From positions 868,001 to 932,000 of the forward strand of contig OZ014424.1 of NCBI GenBank assembly GCA_963965975.1: 64,000 nt of DNA, read 5' to 3'. This document shows, piece by piece, positions 21,101 to 32,500 of this stretch. The position numbers and the translations under genes are program-made. The notes under the pieces are model-generated. The model saw only the letters and a program-made list of their open reading frames with translations. It was not told the DNA's origin and searched no databases. Each line of letters begins with the position of its first letter. Position 1 is the first letter of the stretch. This DNA is from Xestospongia bergquistia. Lineage: Eukaryota > Porifera > Demospongiae > Haplosclerida > Petrosiidae.

Positions 21101-24100
21101 CAAAACAACAATGGAGTAACTGCTTTAATGCTAGCTAGTCTAAGTGGTCATTCCTCAGTTGTTGAATTATTACTCAGGGAGAATGCAGATGTAAATGTAA
21201 AGGACAACAATGGAGTAACTGCTTTAATGTTAGCTAGTCTAAGTGGTCATTCCTCAGTTGTTGAATTATTACTCAGGGAGAATGCAGATGTAAATGTAAA
21301 GGACAATGATGGAGTAACTGCTTTAATGTTAGCTAGTCTAAGTGGTCATATTCAACTACTATTTGAAAAAGTTAAGACTCAGGTTGAAGATGCTTTTAAA
21401 AAGTTAGAACAAAATCGTGATACCCAGAATTTGTTTGAACTACTTCTTAAAGAGAACGAAACTTTTAGTATGGACAATGAAGTAAGCAACCAAGTACAAG
21501 ATAGTGGAAATCATTATATCCAGGTTGTTGAACTACTACTGAAAGAACATGCAGATGTTAATATTATTACCAAAACTGGAGTGACAGCCCTAATGCTAGC
21601 TTGTCTAAAAGGTCAAACTCACATTGTTAAACTGCTACTCAAAGAGAATGTAGATATCAATATTCAGGAAGAAGACGGGTTTACTGCTCTAATGCTAGCT
21701 AGTCAAAATGGTCATACCCAAATTGCTGAACTACTTCTTAAAGAGAAAGCTGGCATAAACATTCAAAACAACAATGGAGTAACTGCTTTAATGCTAGCTA
21801 GTCTAAGTGGTCATTCCTCAGTTGTTGAATTATTACTCAGGGAGAATGCAGATGTAAATGTAAAGGACAATAATGGAGTAACTGCTTTAATGTTAGCTAG
21901 TCTAAGTGGTCATATTCAACTACTATTTGAAAAAGATAAGACTCAGGTTGAAGATGCTTTTAAAAAGTTAGTACAAAATCGTGATACCCAGAATTTGTTT
22001 GAACTACTTCTTAAAGAGAACGAAACTTTTAGTATGGACAATGAAGTAAGCAACCAAATACAAGATAGTGGAAATCATTATATCCAGGTTGTTGAACTAC
22101 TACTGAAAGAACATGCAGATGTTAATATTATTACCAAAACTGGAGTGACAGCCCTAATGCTAGCTTGTCTAAAAGGTCAAACTCACATTGTTAAACTGCT
22201 ACTCAAAGAGAATGTAGATATCAATATTCAGGAAGAAGACGGATTTACTGCTCTAATGCTAGCTAGTCAAAATGGTCATACCCAAATTGCTGAACTACTC
22301 CTTAAGGAGAAAGCTGGCATAAACATTCAAAACAACAATGGAGTAACTGCTTTAATGCTAGCTAGTCTAAGTGGTCATTCCTCAGTTGTTGAATTATTAC
22401 TCAGGGAGAATGCAGATGTAAATGTAAAGGACAACAATGGAGTAACTGCTTTAATGTTAGCTAGTCTAAGTGGTCATTCCTCAGTTGTTGAATTATTACT
22501 CAGGGAGAATGCAGATGTAAATGTAAAGGACAATGATGGAGTAACTGCTTTAATGTTAGCTAGTCTAAGTGGTCATATTCAACTACTATTTGAAAAAGTT
22601 AAGACTCAGGTTGAAGATGCTTTTAAAAAGTTAGAACAAAATCGTGATACCCAGAATTTGTTTGAACTACTTCTTAAAGAGAACGAAACTTTTAGTATGG
22701 ACAATGAAGTAAGCAACCAAATACAAGATAGTGGAAATCATTATATCCAGGTTGTTGAACTACTACTGAAAGAACATGCAGATGTTAATATTATTACCAA
22801 AACTGGAGTGACAGCCCTAATGCTAGCTTGTCTAAAAGGTCAAACTCACATTGTTAAACTGCTACTCAAAGAGAATGTAGATATCAATATTCAGGAAGAA
22901 GACGGGTTTACTGCTCTAATGCTAGCTAGTCAAAATGGTCATACCCAAATTGCTGAACTACTTCTTAAAGAGAAAGCTGGCATAAACATTCAAAACAACA
23001 ATGGAGTAACTGCTTTAATGCTAGCTAGTCTAAGTGGTCATTCCTCAGTTGTTGAATTATTACTCAGGGAAAATGCAGATGTAAATGTAAAGGACAATAA
23101 TGGAGTAACTGCTTTAATGTTAGCTAGTCTAAATGGTCATATTCAACTACTATTTGAAAAAGATAAGACTCAGGTTGAAGATGCTTTTAAAAAGTTAGTA
23201 CAAAATCGTGATACCCAGAATTTGTTTGAACTACTTCTTAAAGAGAACGAAACTTTTAGTATGGACAATGAAGTAAGCAACCAAATACAAGATAGTGGAA
23301 ATCATTATATCCAGGTTGTTGAACTACTACTGAAAGAACATGCAGATGTTAATATTATTACAAAAACTGGAGTGACAGCCCTAATGCTAGCTTGTCTAAA
23401 AGGTCAAACTCACATTGTTAAACTGCTACTCAAAGAGAATGTAGATATCAATATTCAGGAAGAAGACGGGTTTACTGCTCTAATGCTAGCTAGTCAAAAT
23501 GGTCATACCCAAATTGCTGAACTACTTCTTAAAGAGAAAGCTGGCATAAACATTCAAAACAACAATGGAGTAACTGCTTTAATGCTAGCTAGTCAAAATG
23601 GTCATCACCAGGTTGTTGAACTACTACTCAAAGAACATGCCGACGTTAATACTCAAAATGAAAATGGATTGACTGCTCTAATGTTAGCTTGTCACTATAA
23701 ACATTTTAAAGTAGCTCAAATTTTACTTAACTCAAGAGGAGATCCTCATTTGTCAACGCACAATGGAGCAACAGCATTTTTATTAGCTGGTTTTAGTGGT
23801 AACAGAGACATTGTTAATATGCTCTTAGACAAAGTTCAACCCATTCCTGAGGAGATTGAAAAGGCAGTAGTACTATCATGTTTTGGTGGTCACCCTACTC
23901 TCATTACCTTCCTCTCAAACAAACTTCCACACCTCACTAATGACCAGAGAGAACTACTAGACTCATGTGTTAAAGGAGATTTAGCTACAGTTGTATGGAA
24001 GACATTAGATAGTCCAGATACTCCACTGGTACTAGGTCTTACTCCACTCATGGTAGCTTCATCATGTGGACATGTTGATATAGTGGATGCTCTCATACAA

Positions 24101-24748
24101 GCTGGAGCTGATGTCAATAAAGATACCTATCGAGGGTTGACTCCATTGTTTTTTGCAGTAGTAGGAGGTAAATCCACATCAATAGTAGAAACACTCTTAA
24201 AGAATGGTGCTAATCCTAACATTATTGTGAACAAGCAAACAGCATTAGATGATGCTAATATACTTGAATTGGAAACCATTAGCCAACTATTAATTGAGTA
24301 TGGAGGTCAGACAGCATCACAAATACAAGGACAAATTGAAACAGAAGTAAAATCATCATTACTAAGATCTGGTGAAGGGACAACAATGCTTACGTCTGTA
24401 GTAACTAAGACTATTAGTGAGATAGATACATTATCAAGTTGTACTATTAAGACTCCACCAAGTGTATTGCCCAAAGTAGATTTGACATCCATAAATAGTT
24501 TATTTACTCCATCTGACTTAAATTACTCCAGCTACACAATGAAGAGCCACCAAATGAGAATAAATGAAAGAGACCTCACATCCATAAATAGTTCAATGAC
24601 TCCATTTACCTTATATAATTCTAGTTATGATATTAGGAGATTACATGAAAAGGATTTCACTTTCAGACATACAGCATTTACTCAATACAACTTTAGCCGT
24701 ACTGCTACATTTAGAGATCCCTCTATAGTGCAAATATCCTGTTACTGA
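15184..24748 (+). CDS. Giant 2A-death domain-CARD-like-ankyrin protein, copy 1 (intact)
   Basis: Five coding exons, all joined in phase 1: 15184-15412, 15470-15760, 15983-16459, 17302-17460 and 17508-24748, giving 2,798 residues. Residues ~1-76: hydrophobic segment plus 2A motif GDIELNPGP. ~77-173: death-domain fold (KWNKLTSFLGVSLEERRRL, then LQWW and WEELISAVE). ~174-332: CARD-like helical region (YSKRLISESVRDSPTVYNVI). ~333-385: Ser/Thr-rich linker. ~415-635: conserved module (LDELFKKLHPYFDFLDCELI; later YAQGKLQFMRLIGIFGL). ~640-2650: about 50 ankyrin repeats (NGHTQVVELLLKEHADVN type) broken by non-ankyrin inserts. The tail has repeated DLTSINS motifs and ends SCY. The domains suggest an innate-immune or cell-death scaffold; partners are unknown. 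The first ATG and the shared start in all copies fix the N-terminus. No frame lesions were found. Confidence 0.8.
15382..15405 (+). other. 2A ribosome-skipping motif, copy 1
   Basis: Encodes DIELNPGP, matching the consensus D(V/I)ExNPG|P. It is preceded without a gap by the hydrophobic run LIFSLVLFLLLLLILSG. Established knowledge: ribosomes fail to form the final Gly-Pro bond at this motif, releasing the upstream peptide and continuing from Pro. Here that would split a ~72-residue hydrophobic leader from the death-domain/ankyrin protein. Confidence 0.85.
15470..15760 (+). other. Death-domain exon, copy 1
   Basis: A 291-nt symmetrical exon encoding one ~90-residue six-helix death-fold domain: NALRLLVKSGFVVEDKW, LGVSLEERRRLK, FALEEGLQWWITNGTAPCWE, LISAVESCGDK, TLRRQLDIKDE. 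The helix-3 to helix-5 pattern (L.xW, then WEELISAV) is typical of death domains. The flanking phase-1 introns make it skippable without frame change. Confidence 0.75.
15983..16459 (+). other. CARD-like helical exon, copy 1
   Basis: A 477-nt exon. A polar Gly/Gln/Ser-rich start is followed by about 115 residues of amphipathic helices: VLKSVLTSHFADLSSQLSRC, MYSKRLISESVRDSP, KLQEHCQLFLQCLSSEGGP, QKLCQDWIEEVKKQCDISL. The pattern of a start helix, then 'YSKxLIS' and 'SVRxSP', then a leucine-rich helix resembles CARD-type death folds, but I cannot exclude a different helical family. Confidence 0.5.
19582..20476 (+). repeat. 297-bp higher-order ankyrin repeat, three copies
   Basis: A three-ankyrin block (99 codons) is repeated three times almost unchanged. 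The string ATTAAGGAAGAAGATGG occurs at 19841, 20138 and 20435, exactly 297 bp apart. It lies inside the copy-1 ankyrin exon. Confidence 0.92.
20804..23257 (+). repeat. 1,227-bp super-repeat, two copies, inside copy-1 ankyrin exon
   Basis: The marker AGTATGGACAATGAAGTAAG occurs at 20804, 21467, 22031, 22694 and 23258, giving intervals of 663, 564, 663 and 564 bp. The 99-bp difference is exactly one 33-residue ankyrin repeat. The pattern is therefore a 1,227-bp (409-codon) unit duplicated in tandem with very few differences. Each sub-unit also contains a non-ankyrin insert beginning LLFEKDKTQVEDAFKKL. Confidence 0.92.
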
Positions 24749-26042
24749 TTATTATATATTACTGCATTGTTTGTTATTATTATGTAGCTAACTGCTGATA
24801 AATGATTCAGCCAGAGCTATAAGTATATTTGTACATGCTGCTGTTATATATATGCGTGTGTGTATAGGTTGTGTAGACAAGTTATTTTTTATTTGACTAC
24901 AATAATTTATGTTTGCTGCATTTAGAGTCAATACATTGTCCTCTAATGTTTCTTTTAGCAACAATAAAAATAATATTATTACAATGTATAATGTATAGTT
25001 CATTATACAATACTATCTTATTAATAATAGTCAATGTAGTATATTTTAGTAAATGGATGACAAAGTACTTCATATGATATCATGTAATTTCATTGAAGGA
25101 CACAGTTAGTCTTTTTGTACAGTTCTGGTACAAGTTAAAGACATCAGAACTGGAGATTTAGGACAAGTACCTTGTTTATTACTAGGTTGTATTTGAATAG
25201 AACTCTAATGATGAATAGGTTGAGCTTTGTGGACTAATGAACGATGTAGGAGTTTAATATCATGAGCTTCTTCAGCTTCTCTGATCACTATATGACCATT
25301 TATGGCAGAGACTTCCTTCAATTTGTCATTTCATTAAAAGCTATATAATAAGTGAACATCAAGCAATTGATCATGATTTGTATAAGACACTTTACAGACA
25401 ATATTTGTAGTTTGGACTTGTGTTGACATTAAAAAATATCAATAGTTACATTTTCTTAAGGCACTATACTGAGTTGAGTAGAAATGAGCTTTTAAAAGTT
25501 TTTAAATAATATTGACATAGAAATTGTAAAATGTCTATATACTCTGAATAAGACAACCTTTATGAGAACACAGCAATAAAGGAATGTGATATGTACATAC
25601 ATACCAATGTACAAGTGGAAGAGATCTATGCTAGATGCAGTGAAAAATATGTATCAGGTAATAACACAGTCTAAATGAAAAGAACTCAGTTCATGATCAT
25701 ATGTTGTTATTTTCCTTGACATAACTGAAATTTAACATAAAATAACAATTAAACTAATGATAATTTATTTTAGACTTACTGCAGTAGTAGATTAAAGATT
25801 ATTTTGCTCACATGACTCAATAATTGCTAGAGATACCATATATGGTAATAAATAGTAAAGTACTACATGTGTTTGTAGACTAGTCCAATCTATACTTTGA
25901 CAGAAATACAATGTTGCTGATTGTCTACTAGTAACCCGTCAAGAAAAGTGTCACATTGTGTGTGGTGTACAGACAGGGACAAAAGGTAACTAAATAAGTA
26001 GAACAAGTTGTCTTTTGATATATTGATTGTTTGTAGGTCATT
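24749..26042. other. Spacer between copies 1 and 2
   Basis: Starts with the 3' UTR shared with copy 3 (24,750-25,020 resembles 40,095-40,360). It continues with an antisense TPX2-like remnant (25106-25315), then about 600 bp of AT-rich sequence without recognisable genes, then the conserved 5' UTR block of copy 2 from about 25,950. Confidence 0.6.
25106..25315 (-). pseudogene. TPX2-like C-terminal exon remnant (antisense), unit 1
   Basis: On the minus strand the sequence reads REAEEAHDIKLLHRSLVHKA, QPIHH, an in-frame stop, SSIQIQPSNKQ and TVQKD, ending at the TAA at 25108-25106. SLVHKAQPIxxYxxIxIxPSxK resembles the conserved end of TPX2, the spindle microtubule-nucleation factor. One internal stop and the lack of upstream exons make it a dead fragment. 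Parallel copies lie at about 27.93-28.15, 40.45-40.69 and 55.87-55.97 kb. Confidence 0.55.
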
Positions 26043-27700
26043 ATGATTGATATCTCTCAATGGAGAGCTAGTATTGGGTTATGGTATTGTCATCATATAC
26101 CATATACCACTAAAAAGACTCCTTCTACCACTGATACCTCCAGATCGATAAAGTCACTATTGATATCAGGAGATGAGGGTGGTGGTACTTTGATATTCTC
26201 TTTAGTTTTGTTTTTCTTACTTCTCCTCATTTTATCAGGTGATGTTGAACTGAAGCCTGGACCTAAACAGGTCAGTAAACATTAAAACATATAACTGATG
26301 AGATGATGGTTTGATTTATTTGGTAATATTGAAGGTGCTAGCTGTGCTACTGAAAGTGATGAAGTTCATAGTGTTGAAGACTGTATTGACAACCAATTTT
26401 GTTGACTTAAGTAACCAGTTAAGTAGATGTTTGCCACAAGTTTCTGCATCAATGTATTCTAAAAGACTGATAAGTGAATCTGTCAGAGATTCTCCAACTG
26501 TTTACAATGTTATTGGTGAATTTAAAAGTGGAATGAGATTATATTAGCTGATAGTATTTCAAAGTTACAAGAACATTGTCAACGTTTCTTACAATGTCTC
26601 TCCAGCGAAGGTGGTCCTACTAAATTACCTGCTCAACAGTTATGTCAAGACTGGATGGAAGAAGTCAAAAAACAATGTGATATCTCACTAGATCTTACAT
26701 GTGATGAACAGGATATTAAACAACAAGGTCAGTAATAGAAAATAGTGGTAGTCCATATTTCTGAGATGAAGTGTCACAAATATGTATTGTTCTTATTATT
26801 AAAATTGTTTTAACCAATAAAATATTTTATAATAATATAATACATTTATAGACTGTTGTATCCATGGAGTAGTACACATTTGTCACAGCTTGCTTTGTTC
26901 ACTACCATTAGTTCACTCAACAGCTGTGACAAGAAATCTATTGGAATGTTACTATACCATAATTATTTTATTGGTTAAAACAATTTTAATAATAAGTTGT
27001 AATAAAAACATTAGATAGTCCAGATACTCCACTGGTACTTGGTCTTACTCCACTTATGATAGCTTCATCATGTGGACATGTTGATATAGTGGATGCTCTC
27101 ATAAAAGCTGGAGCTGATGTTAATAAGCAATTGTCAGAAAATAAGTGGAAACTCACTTCCATTAACTTTGCATTATCAGGAGGCAAATCCCCTTCAATTG
27201 TAAAGACACTCTTAGAAAATAATGCCAGTCCTAATGTCATTGTTGAAAATAAAACAGCTTTAGATTATGCTTATGAGAGCAAACAAGAAACCATCAGCAA
27301 GCTACTAACCAAATATGGAGGTCAAACAGCATCACAATTACAGGAAATAAAAGAATATGAAACTTCGAAACTGAAGTCATCTTTATTGACATGTACAACT
27401 CCAGCAACATCATTACTAACACCTGTGGAATTATCAAGTGAAGTAGCAACCACAGCTAATGTAACATCTTTACTTACACCTACGGATTCAAATGATGTTA
27501 TCACGAGTCAACCAGAGCAAAAAAGAACAGGTTTATTGAATTTTATGTCTAAACTTTTTGATTCATTCACTTCACACATTTTAAACCCTACTCATACGTT
27601 TAAAGATACCAGTGTAAAACAAGACAACAAGAAAGAAGTCAAAGAATTGTATTCTTCCAATAAAATGCTCTTAAATATAATACATACTTTTTCACAATAA
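26043..27700 (+). pseudogene. Ankyrin-family copy 2, internally deleted remnant
   Basis: Remaining parts: the N-terminal exon (26043-26270) with 2A changed to GDVELKPGP and one base lost before the donor; no death-domain exon; a CARD-like piece (26325-26729) with an inserted TATTA-type duplication that frameshifts after SGMRL; an inverted 0.2-kb segment; then directly the family C-terminus (about 27008-27700: last ankyrin repeats GLTPLMIASSCGHVDIVDAL and a tail with ILNPTHTFKDTSVK). Linker, conserved module and nearly all ankyrin repeats are gone. It could produce only fragments. Confidence 0.85.
26795..26994. repeat. Inverted repeat / local inversion in copy 2
   Basis: TTATTAAAATTGTTTTAACC at about 26,795 is matched by its reverse complement at about 26,966-26,994. 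The sequence between (for example AACAGCTGTGACAAGAAATC) is the reverse complement of the collinear sequence downstream of the CARD exon in copies 1, 3 and 4 (for example near 30,955-31,020). So about 150 bp was inverted and one arm duplicated, at the point where the ankyrin exon was lost. Confidence 0.75.
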
Positions 27701-27929
27701 ATTCTTTGATTAACTATTTTTAATTAACTACAAAATATAGAAATTTTTTAAACTCAATGTGTTTTTGAAATATACAAGATTTTCAACACCAAAAGGTTTC
27801 TTTTAACAACAAGAACTAATACCAATTTGTATAATTATAGCTCATTACACAATTGTAGTACATTTAATTTAATTATGTAGTACAATAGTAAAAGATATGA
27901 CTTCAATATGACTTTGTGTAATGTATTGA

Positions 27930-28150
27930 AGGATACAGTCAAGCTTTAGGTACAGTTCTGGTAAGAGGTAAAGACTGACATTAGAACTGAAGATTTAGGA
28001 AGAGAAATCTGTTTATTACCAGACTATATTTGAATAGAACTGTACTGATGCATGGGTTGAGCTTTGTGGACTAATGAACAACTTAAGAACTGAATTAATA
28101 AGCTTCTTCAGCATCTCTGATCACATGGAAGTATATCACCATTAATGGCA
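27930..28150 (-). pseudogene. TPX2-like C-terminal exon remnant (antisense), unit 2
   Basis: Collinear with 25106-25315 but more decayed. The minus strand keeps VIRDAEEAY, CSLVHKAQPMHQYSSIQI-like strings with stops and a frameshift between them, and the ...TVP-K-type end. No open frame remains. Confidence 0.5.
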
Positions 28151-28232
28151 GAGACCTCCTTCAATTTGCATTTTATTAAAAGTTATACAACAAGTGAATA
28201 TCAAGCAATTAATCATCATTGCATAAGACACT

Positions 28233-28680
28233 TTACAATTAGAGTGGTATGTTCTCCATTTGATCCACTATTCTATTATCTTTATTTAACTATTAATATA
28301 CTATTAATATTGTTATTCCCTTACAGTTACCACTTATTATATTAGTGGGAATGTCAATGTTATTAATGAGTCTAATTATACCTAGCAGTAAGTATATGTA
28401 CATCCCATTTATATACCATTGTTAATATACCATTTATCAATTCAATAACCCACAGATCCATACTCTTTTTCATCAATCATACATTCACTCATATAGTTAC
28501 TTTGTGTTAATTCTCTTTCTCTTTTTTTTCTATTTTTAGCTGATCCAGTTTCTCAGATTATTTACATTATATTTTGGGGTCTTCTCATTATAGCTTGTAT
28601 TATTTATGTATATAGAAATGGACCTGATTTTGTGGACTCTCCTAAGTTAGTTCAAGTTGAAGGAAAGAAGAAAGTTTAAA
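28233..28680 (+). pseudogene. Duplicated last two exons of SACM1L
   Basis: Nearly identical to 13440-13857: the donor after ACAATTAGAGTG, the exon for [20 protein letters not shown], the intron, and the final exon from TGATCCAGTTTCTCAG to GGAAAGAAGAAAGTTTAAAC. Both exons are still open, but nothing upstream encodes the phosphatase domain, so it is a non-functional 3' fragment. The similarity continues into the 3' flank. Confidence 0.9.
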
Positions 28681-29548
28681 CTCAATTTCAATCTTCTACA
28701 TATAAATATTTTCTAACTGGATATTAAATTAATAAATTAACTAATGAAAACATTTATTAGTTTTGTGAAGTAGACTGAACTGAACTAAGAGTTAGAACAA
28801 CTTTACAACTAATGTCCAGAGGCTTTATTAGTAAAGTCCCTGGTAAGACATATGAGTGAACCGCTTCAATAATGGACCAGCTTGTTTTTATACATACATC
28901 TGTTATTGCACATTTTTATAATGCACTCATAAATTATACTATAAGTGTATGGAGGTCATTGTAGGCCATCCTGACCTGAAGTCTATGTAATTATAATTAT
29001 ATTCATGATATAAGACATTATTCTACATATTTGGTCAAAATTTCCATCCACTAACTGATGAATAATATTGACCATACCTCACATGATATTTATAAATAAT
29101 ATTCATTGTTCCAACAGTTATTAGCCAAAAATACCGTACGAGTGTAAGTTTAAAATGTATTCATAACAGTTATTGCCTTATAAAGAATATAAAGTTATTC
29201 AATACGTAGTTGACCATTGTATAGCTCTATATTTCCTTAGTAACCAAGAAAAGCAAAACAGGGCTAGTTTGCCTGTTGCAGTAGTTGTCAATTCTACTAT
29301 AAATAATTTGTTGTTAATATTTTCAGATCCTGCTTTGTTTGTAAAACTAAGTTGAAACCTGAGGACATAAGTATTAATAAAAACTACCTGTTTCCTATTT
29401 TTATCTTGACAGCCATTTTAGTTGAGTTATTGAGCTACCCATTTGTCAGGTATCTACTGGTATACTGTGGAGTATACTATCACATTGTATGTGGTGTACA
29501 GACAGGAAACAAGTTGTCTTTTGATATATTGATTGTTTGTAGGTCATT
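28681..29548. other. Spacer upstream of copy 3
   Basis: Collinear with the SACM1L 3' flank (13.86-14.3 kb) and with 54.7-55.5 kb, then the conserved 5' UTR block of the ankyrin family from about 29,480. The segment between the 5' UTR exon and GTTGTCTTTTGAT is shorter than in the other copies (AACAAAAGGTAACT is missing), so the 5' intron donor may be lost. No gene is seen. Confidence 0.55.
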
Positions 29549-32500
29549 ATGATTGATATCTCTCAATGGAGAGCTAGTATTGGGTTATGGTATTGTCATC
29601 ATATACCATATACCACTAAAAAGACTCCTTCTACCACTAATACCCCTGGATGGATAAAGTCACTATTGATATCAGGAGATGAGAGTGGTGGTACTTTGAT
29701 ATTCTCTCTAGTTTTGTTTCTCTTACTTCTCCTCATTTTATCAGGAGATATTGAACTGAACCCTGGACCTAAAACAGGTCAGTAAACATTAAAACATATA
29801 ACTGATGGAATGATGTTTTAATTTATTTCAATAGAGCTGACAGCAATTAATGCTCTACAACTTCTTATTAAGAGTGGTTTTGTTGTTAAAGATAAATGGA
29901 CTGAACTCACTATTCTTCTAGGTGTGTCACTGGATGAGAGGAGAAGACTCCTGACAATGGCCAGCAGTGATCAAAATTTCCACTTTGCTTTAGAAGAAGG
30001 TTTACAATGGTGGATTACAAATGGTACTGCCCCTTGTTGGGAAGAACTCATTTCAGCTGTTGAGAATTGTGGTAATGATGATGTAGCTACTACACTGAGA
30101 AGACAACTAGACATTAAAGATGAAGGTATCTATTATATATAGTTCATTATATACTAGTACTTTAAAATAATTATCAATGTATTTTAATAGTTTAGTAAAG
30201 TACATAACAAGATATATTCTATTGATTTCATATATTGAAGGACACAGTTAGTCTTTTGGTAAATGTCTGGTATATAGCTTACTCCATTAAAAGGAGTGGA
30301 ACTGGATTGATAATTCATGCATCTAAATTCAATCCTCATAAAATCTTTTCCATATCAAGGGCAAACAGAAGGACAAAAAAAAGAAAGAAGTGCCCAGTCT
30401 GGAAAGCAAACATTTTCTTCTTGTGATAAATCTGTATATGGTGACAAAGGAGGTGCTAGTACAACAGAAAGCGATAAAGTTCATAAAGTGTTGAAGAGTG
30501 TACTGACAACCCATTTTGCTGACTTAAGTAACCAGTTAAGTAGATGTTTGCCACAAATTTCTACAGCAATGTATTCTAAAAGACTGATAAGTGAATCAGT
30601 TAGAAAGTCTCCAACTATTGACAGTGTGGTTAGTGAATTTGAAAGTGGAATGAGATTAGCAAACAACATTTCAAAGTTACAAGAACATTGTCAACTTTTC
30701 TTACAATGTTTCTATAGTGAAGGTGGTCCTACTAAATCAGCTGCTCAAAAGTTATGTCAAGACTGGATGGAAGAAGTTAAAAAGCAATGCGATATCTCAC
30801 TAGATCTTACATGTGATGAACAGGATATTAAACAACAAGGTCAGTGATACAAAATAGTGGCAGTCCATATTTCTGAGATGAAGTGTCACAAATATATGTT
30901 GTTCTTATTATTAAAATTGCTTAATCAAATAAAATTACTATAGTACAGTAACATTCCAATAGATTTCTTGTCACAGCTGTTGTGTGTGAATTTTATGATA
31001 GTGAACAAAGCTTGTTGTGACAAGTATGTACTCCCTCATAGTTATAATAGTATTTAAATGTATACATTCAATAGTTCTTCACAACTATTTATTAATTGAC
31101 CAAACTAAGAAACTAACTGATTATGTAAGAGCTATCATATAATGTGAAAGGATGACATAAAACTGTATTTGACCATACTCTTAGGAACAATTAAATATAG
31201 TCAAACTATAGGTAGGAGGAACACTATATTATAATAGGATGTATGATCATTCACAACTATTTTTGTATCACTTATTATAAAGCTAATTAAATTCATTGGA
31301 TGTGCCAGTGAAAAATTCATTTCTTTGTCAACTATAATTTATAATTTCTTTATTGCTGCCCAAGCTTTAAACATAACAGGTAGTCATATAGTTGTTTTAC
31401 TTCTGTGCATATATAGTACAATAGTATTCTATGAGGAATTCCATTTCATAGAAATAAATGGAGGTCCAGTCTTGAATTGAGGCCAGGTATAAACTGAGCC
31501 AAATAGTAAATGGAGATTATACGAATTGATGCTACAAGGAAGCTACTTTACAGTATTTATGTGTGAAATGAGACTAGTGGATATATAATTATGTCCATGT
31601 AGAGATTGTTTCTAATGCTAATATAATATATTCTTATATAGAAAACAGTGATACAGTTATTCAAGTGGATCATACATTGACTTCCAATGAAAATGGAGTA
31701 CCTACATCATGTCTGCAGGATGTAAAGTCTTCTCTAGAAAAATCACAAGAATATATTTTAGCTACAGAAATATCTCAAAAACCTAATACTTGTTTACAAA
31801 CAACTTCAGTACAATCAACTACTTCCCAAGGTATTATAAATTTCTTTGAGTATCTCATTATAATATATCTTTGTAGCCTCTAGCATTCATCAAAAGTAGA
31901 AGTAATAAATAAAGAGAAAGAAATGGAACTTAGAACCTCTTTACAGAATTTACATCAAAACTTCCGTACATTAATAGTTGCTGTTCGATCAGCTCTTAAT
32001 CATAAACTACAACATCAACTACTACAATTAGAAGATGTCACAATATTTATTAAGTATGAACTAGATTGGGTTGAAGAACTGAGTGACATCAACAAATGTA
32101 ATGATTTAGATGAACTTTTCAAGAAACTACATCCATATTTTGACTTCTTAGACTGTGAATTAATTGTTAATGTGAGTGAAGAGTTTCTTAATGATGAATA
32201 TTTTGGGAAAGACAAGAAGAACCTAGTCAGTGAACTTAAAGAACATATGGATAGAGTTGAGACTTTACGTTGCTCATTTACTGTTAAACAACTCAAACAT
32301 CAATTAAAAAGCATATACACTCCACATCTAGGAGATCTAACAAGCATGCCTCAAATTTATATTGAATTACACAATCCATGGAATGATGCCAATGTTCGAG
32401 GACTTTATCTACTAATAGGACATTTACTACCTTACAAGTCAAAGCATTCAATTTTGAAGTATATTGAAATAGAGACAGGCTCAGTTCGTATTAAATATTT

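Noticed and set aside
17603..24748. Ankyrin-rich giant protein as a bacterial endosymbiont gene or horizontal transfer
   Set aside because: The gene has spliced 5' exons with GT-AG introns, codon and base composition like its neighbours, and lies next to SACM1L. A host gene explains it.
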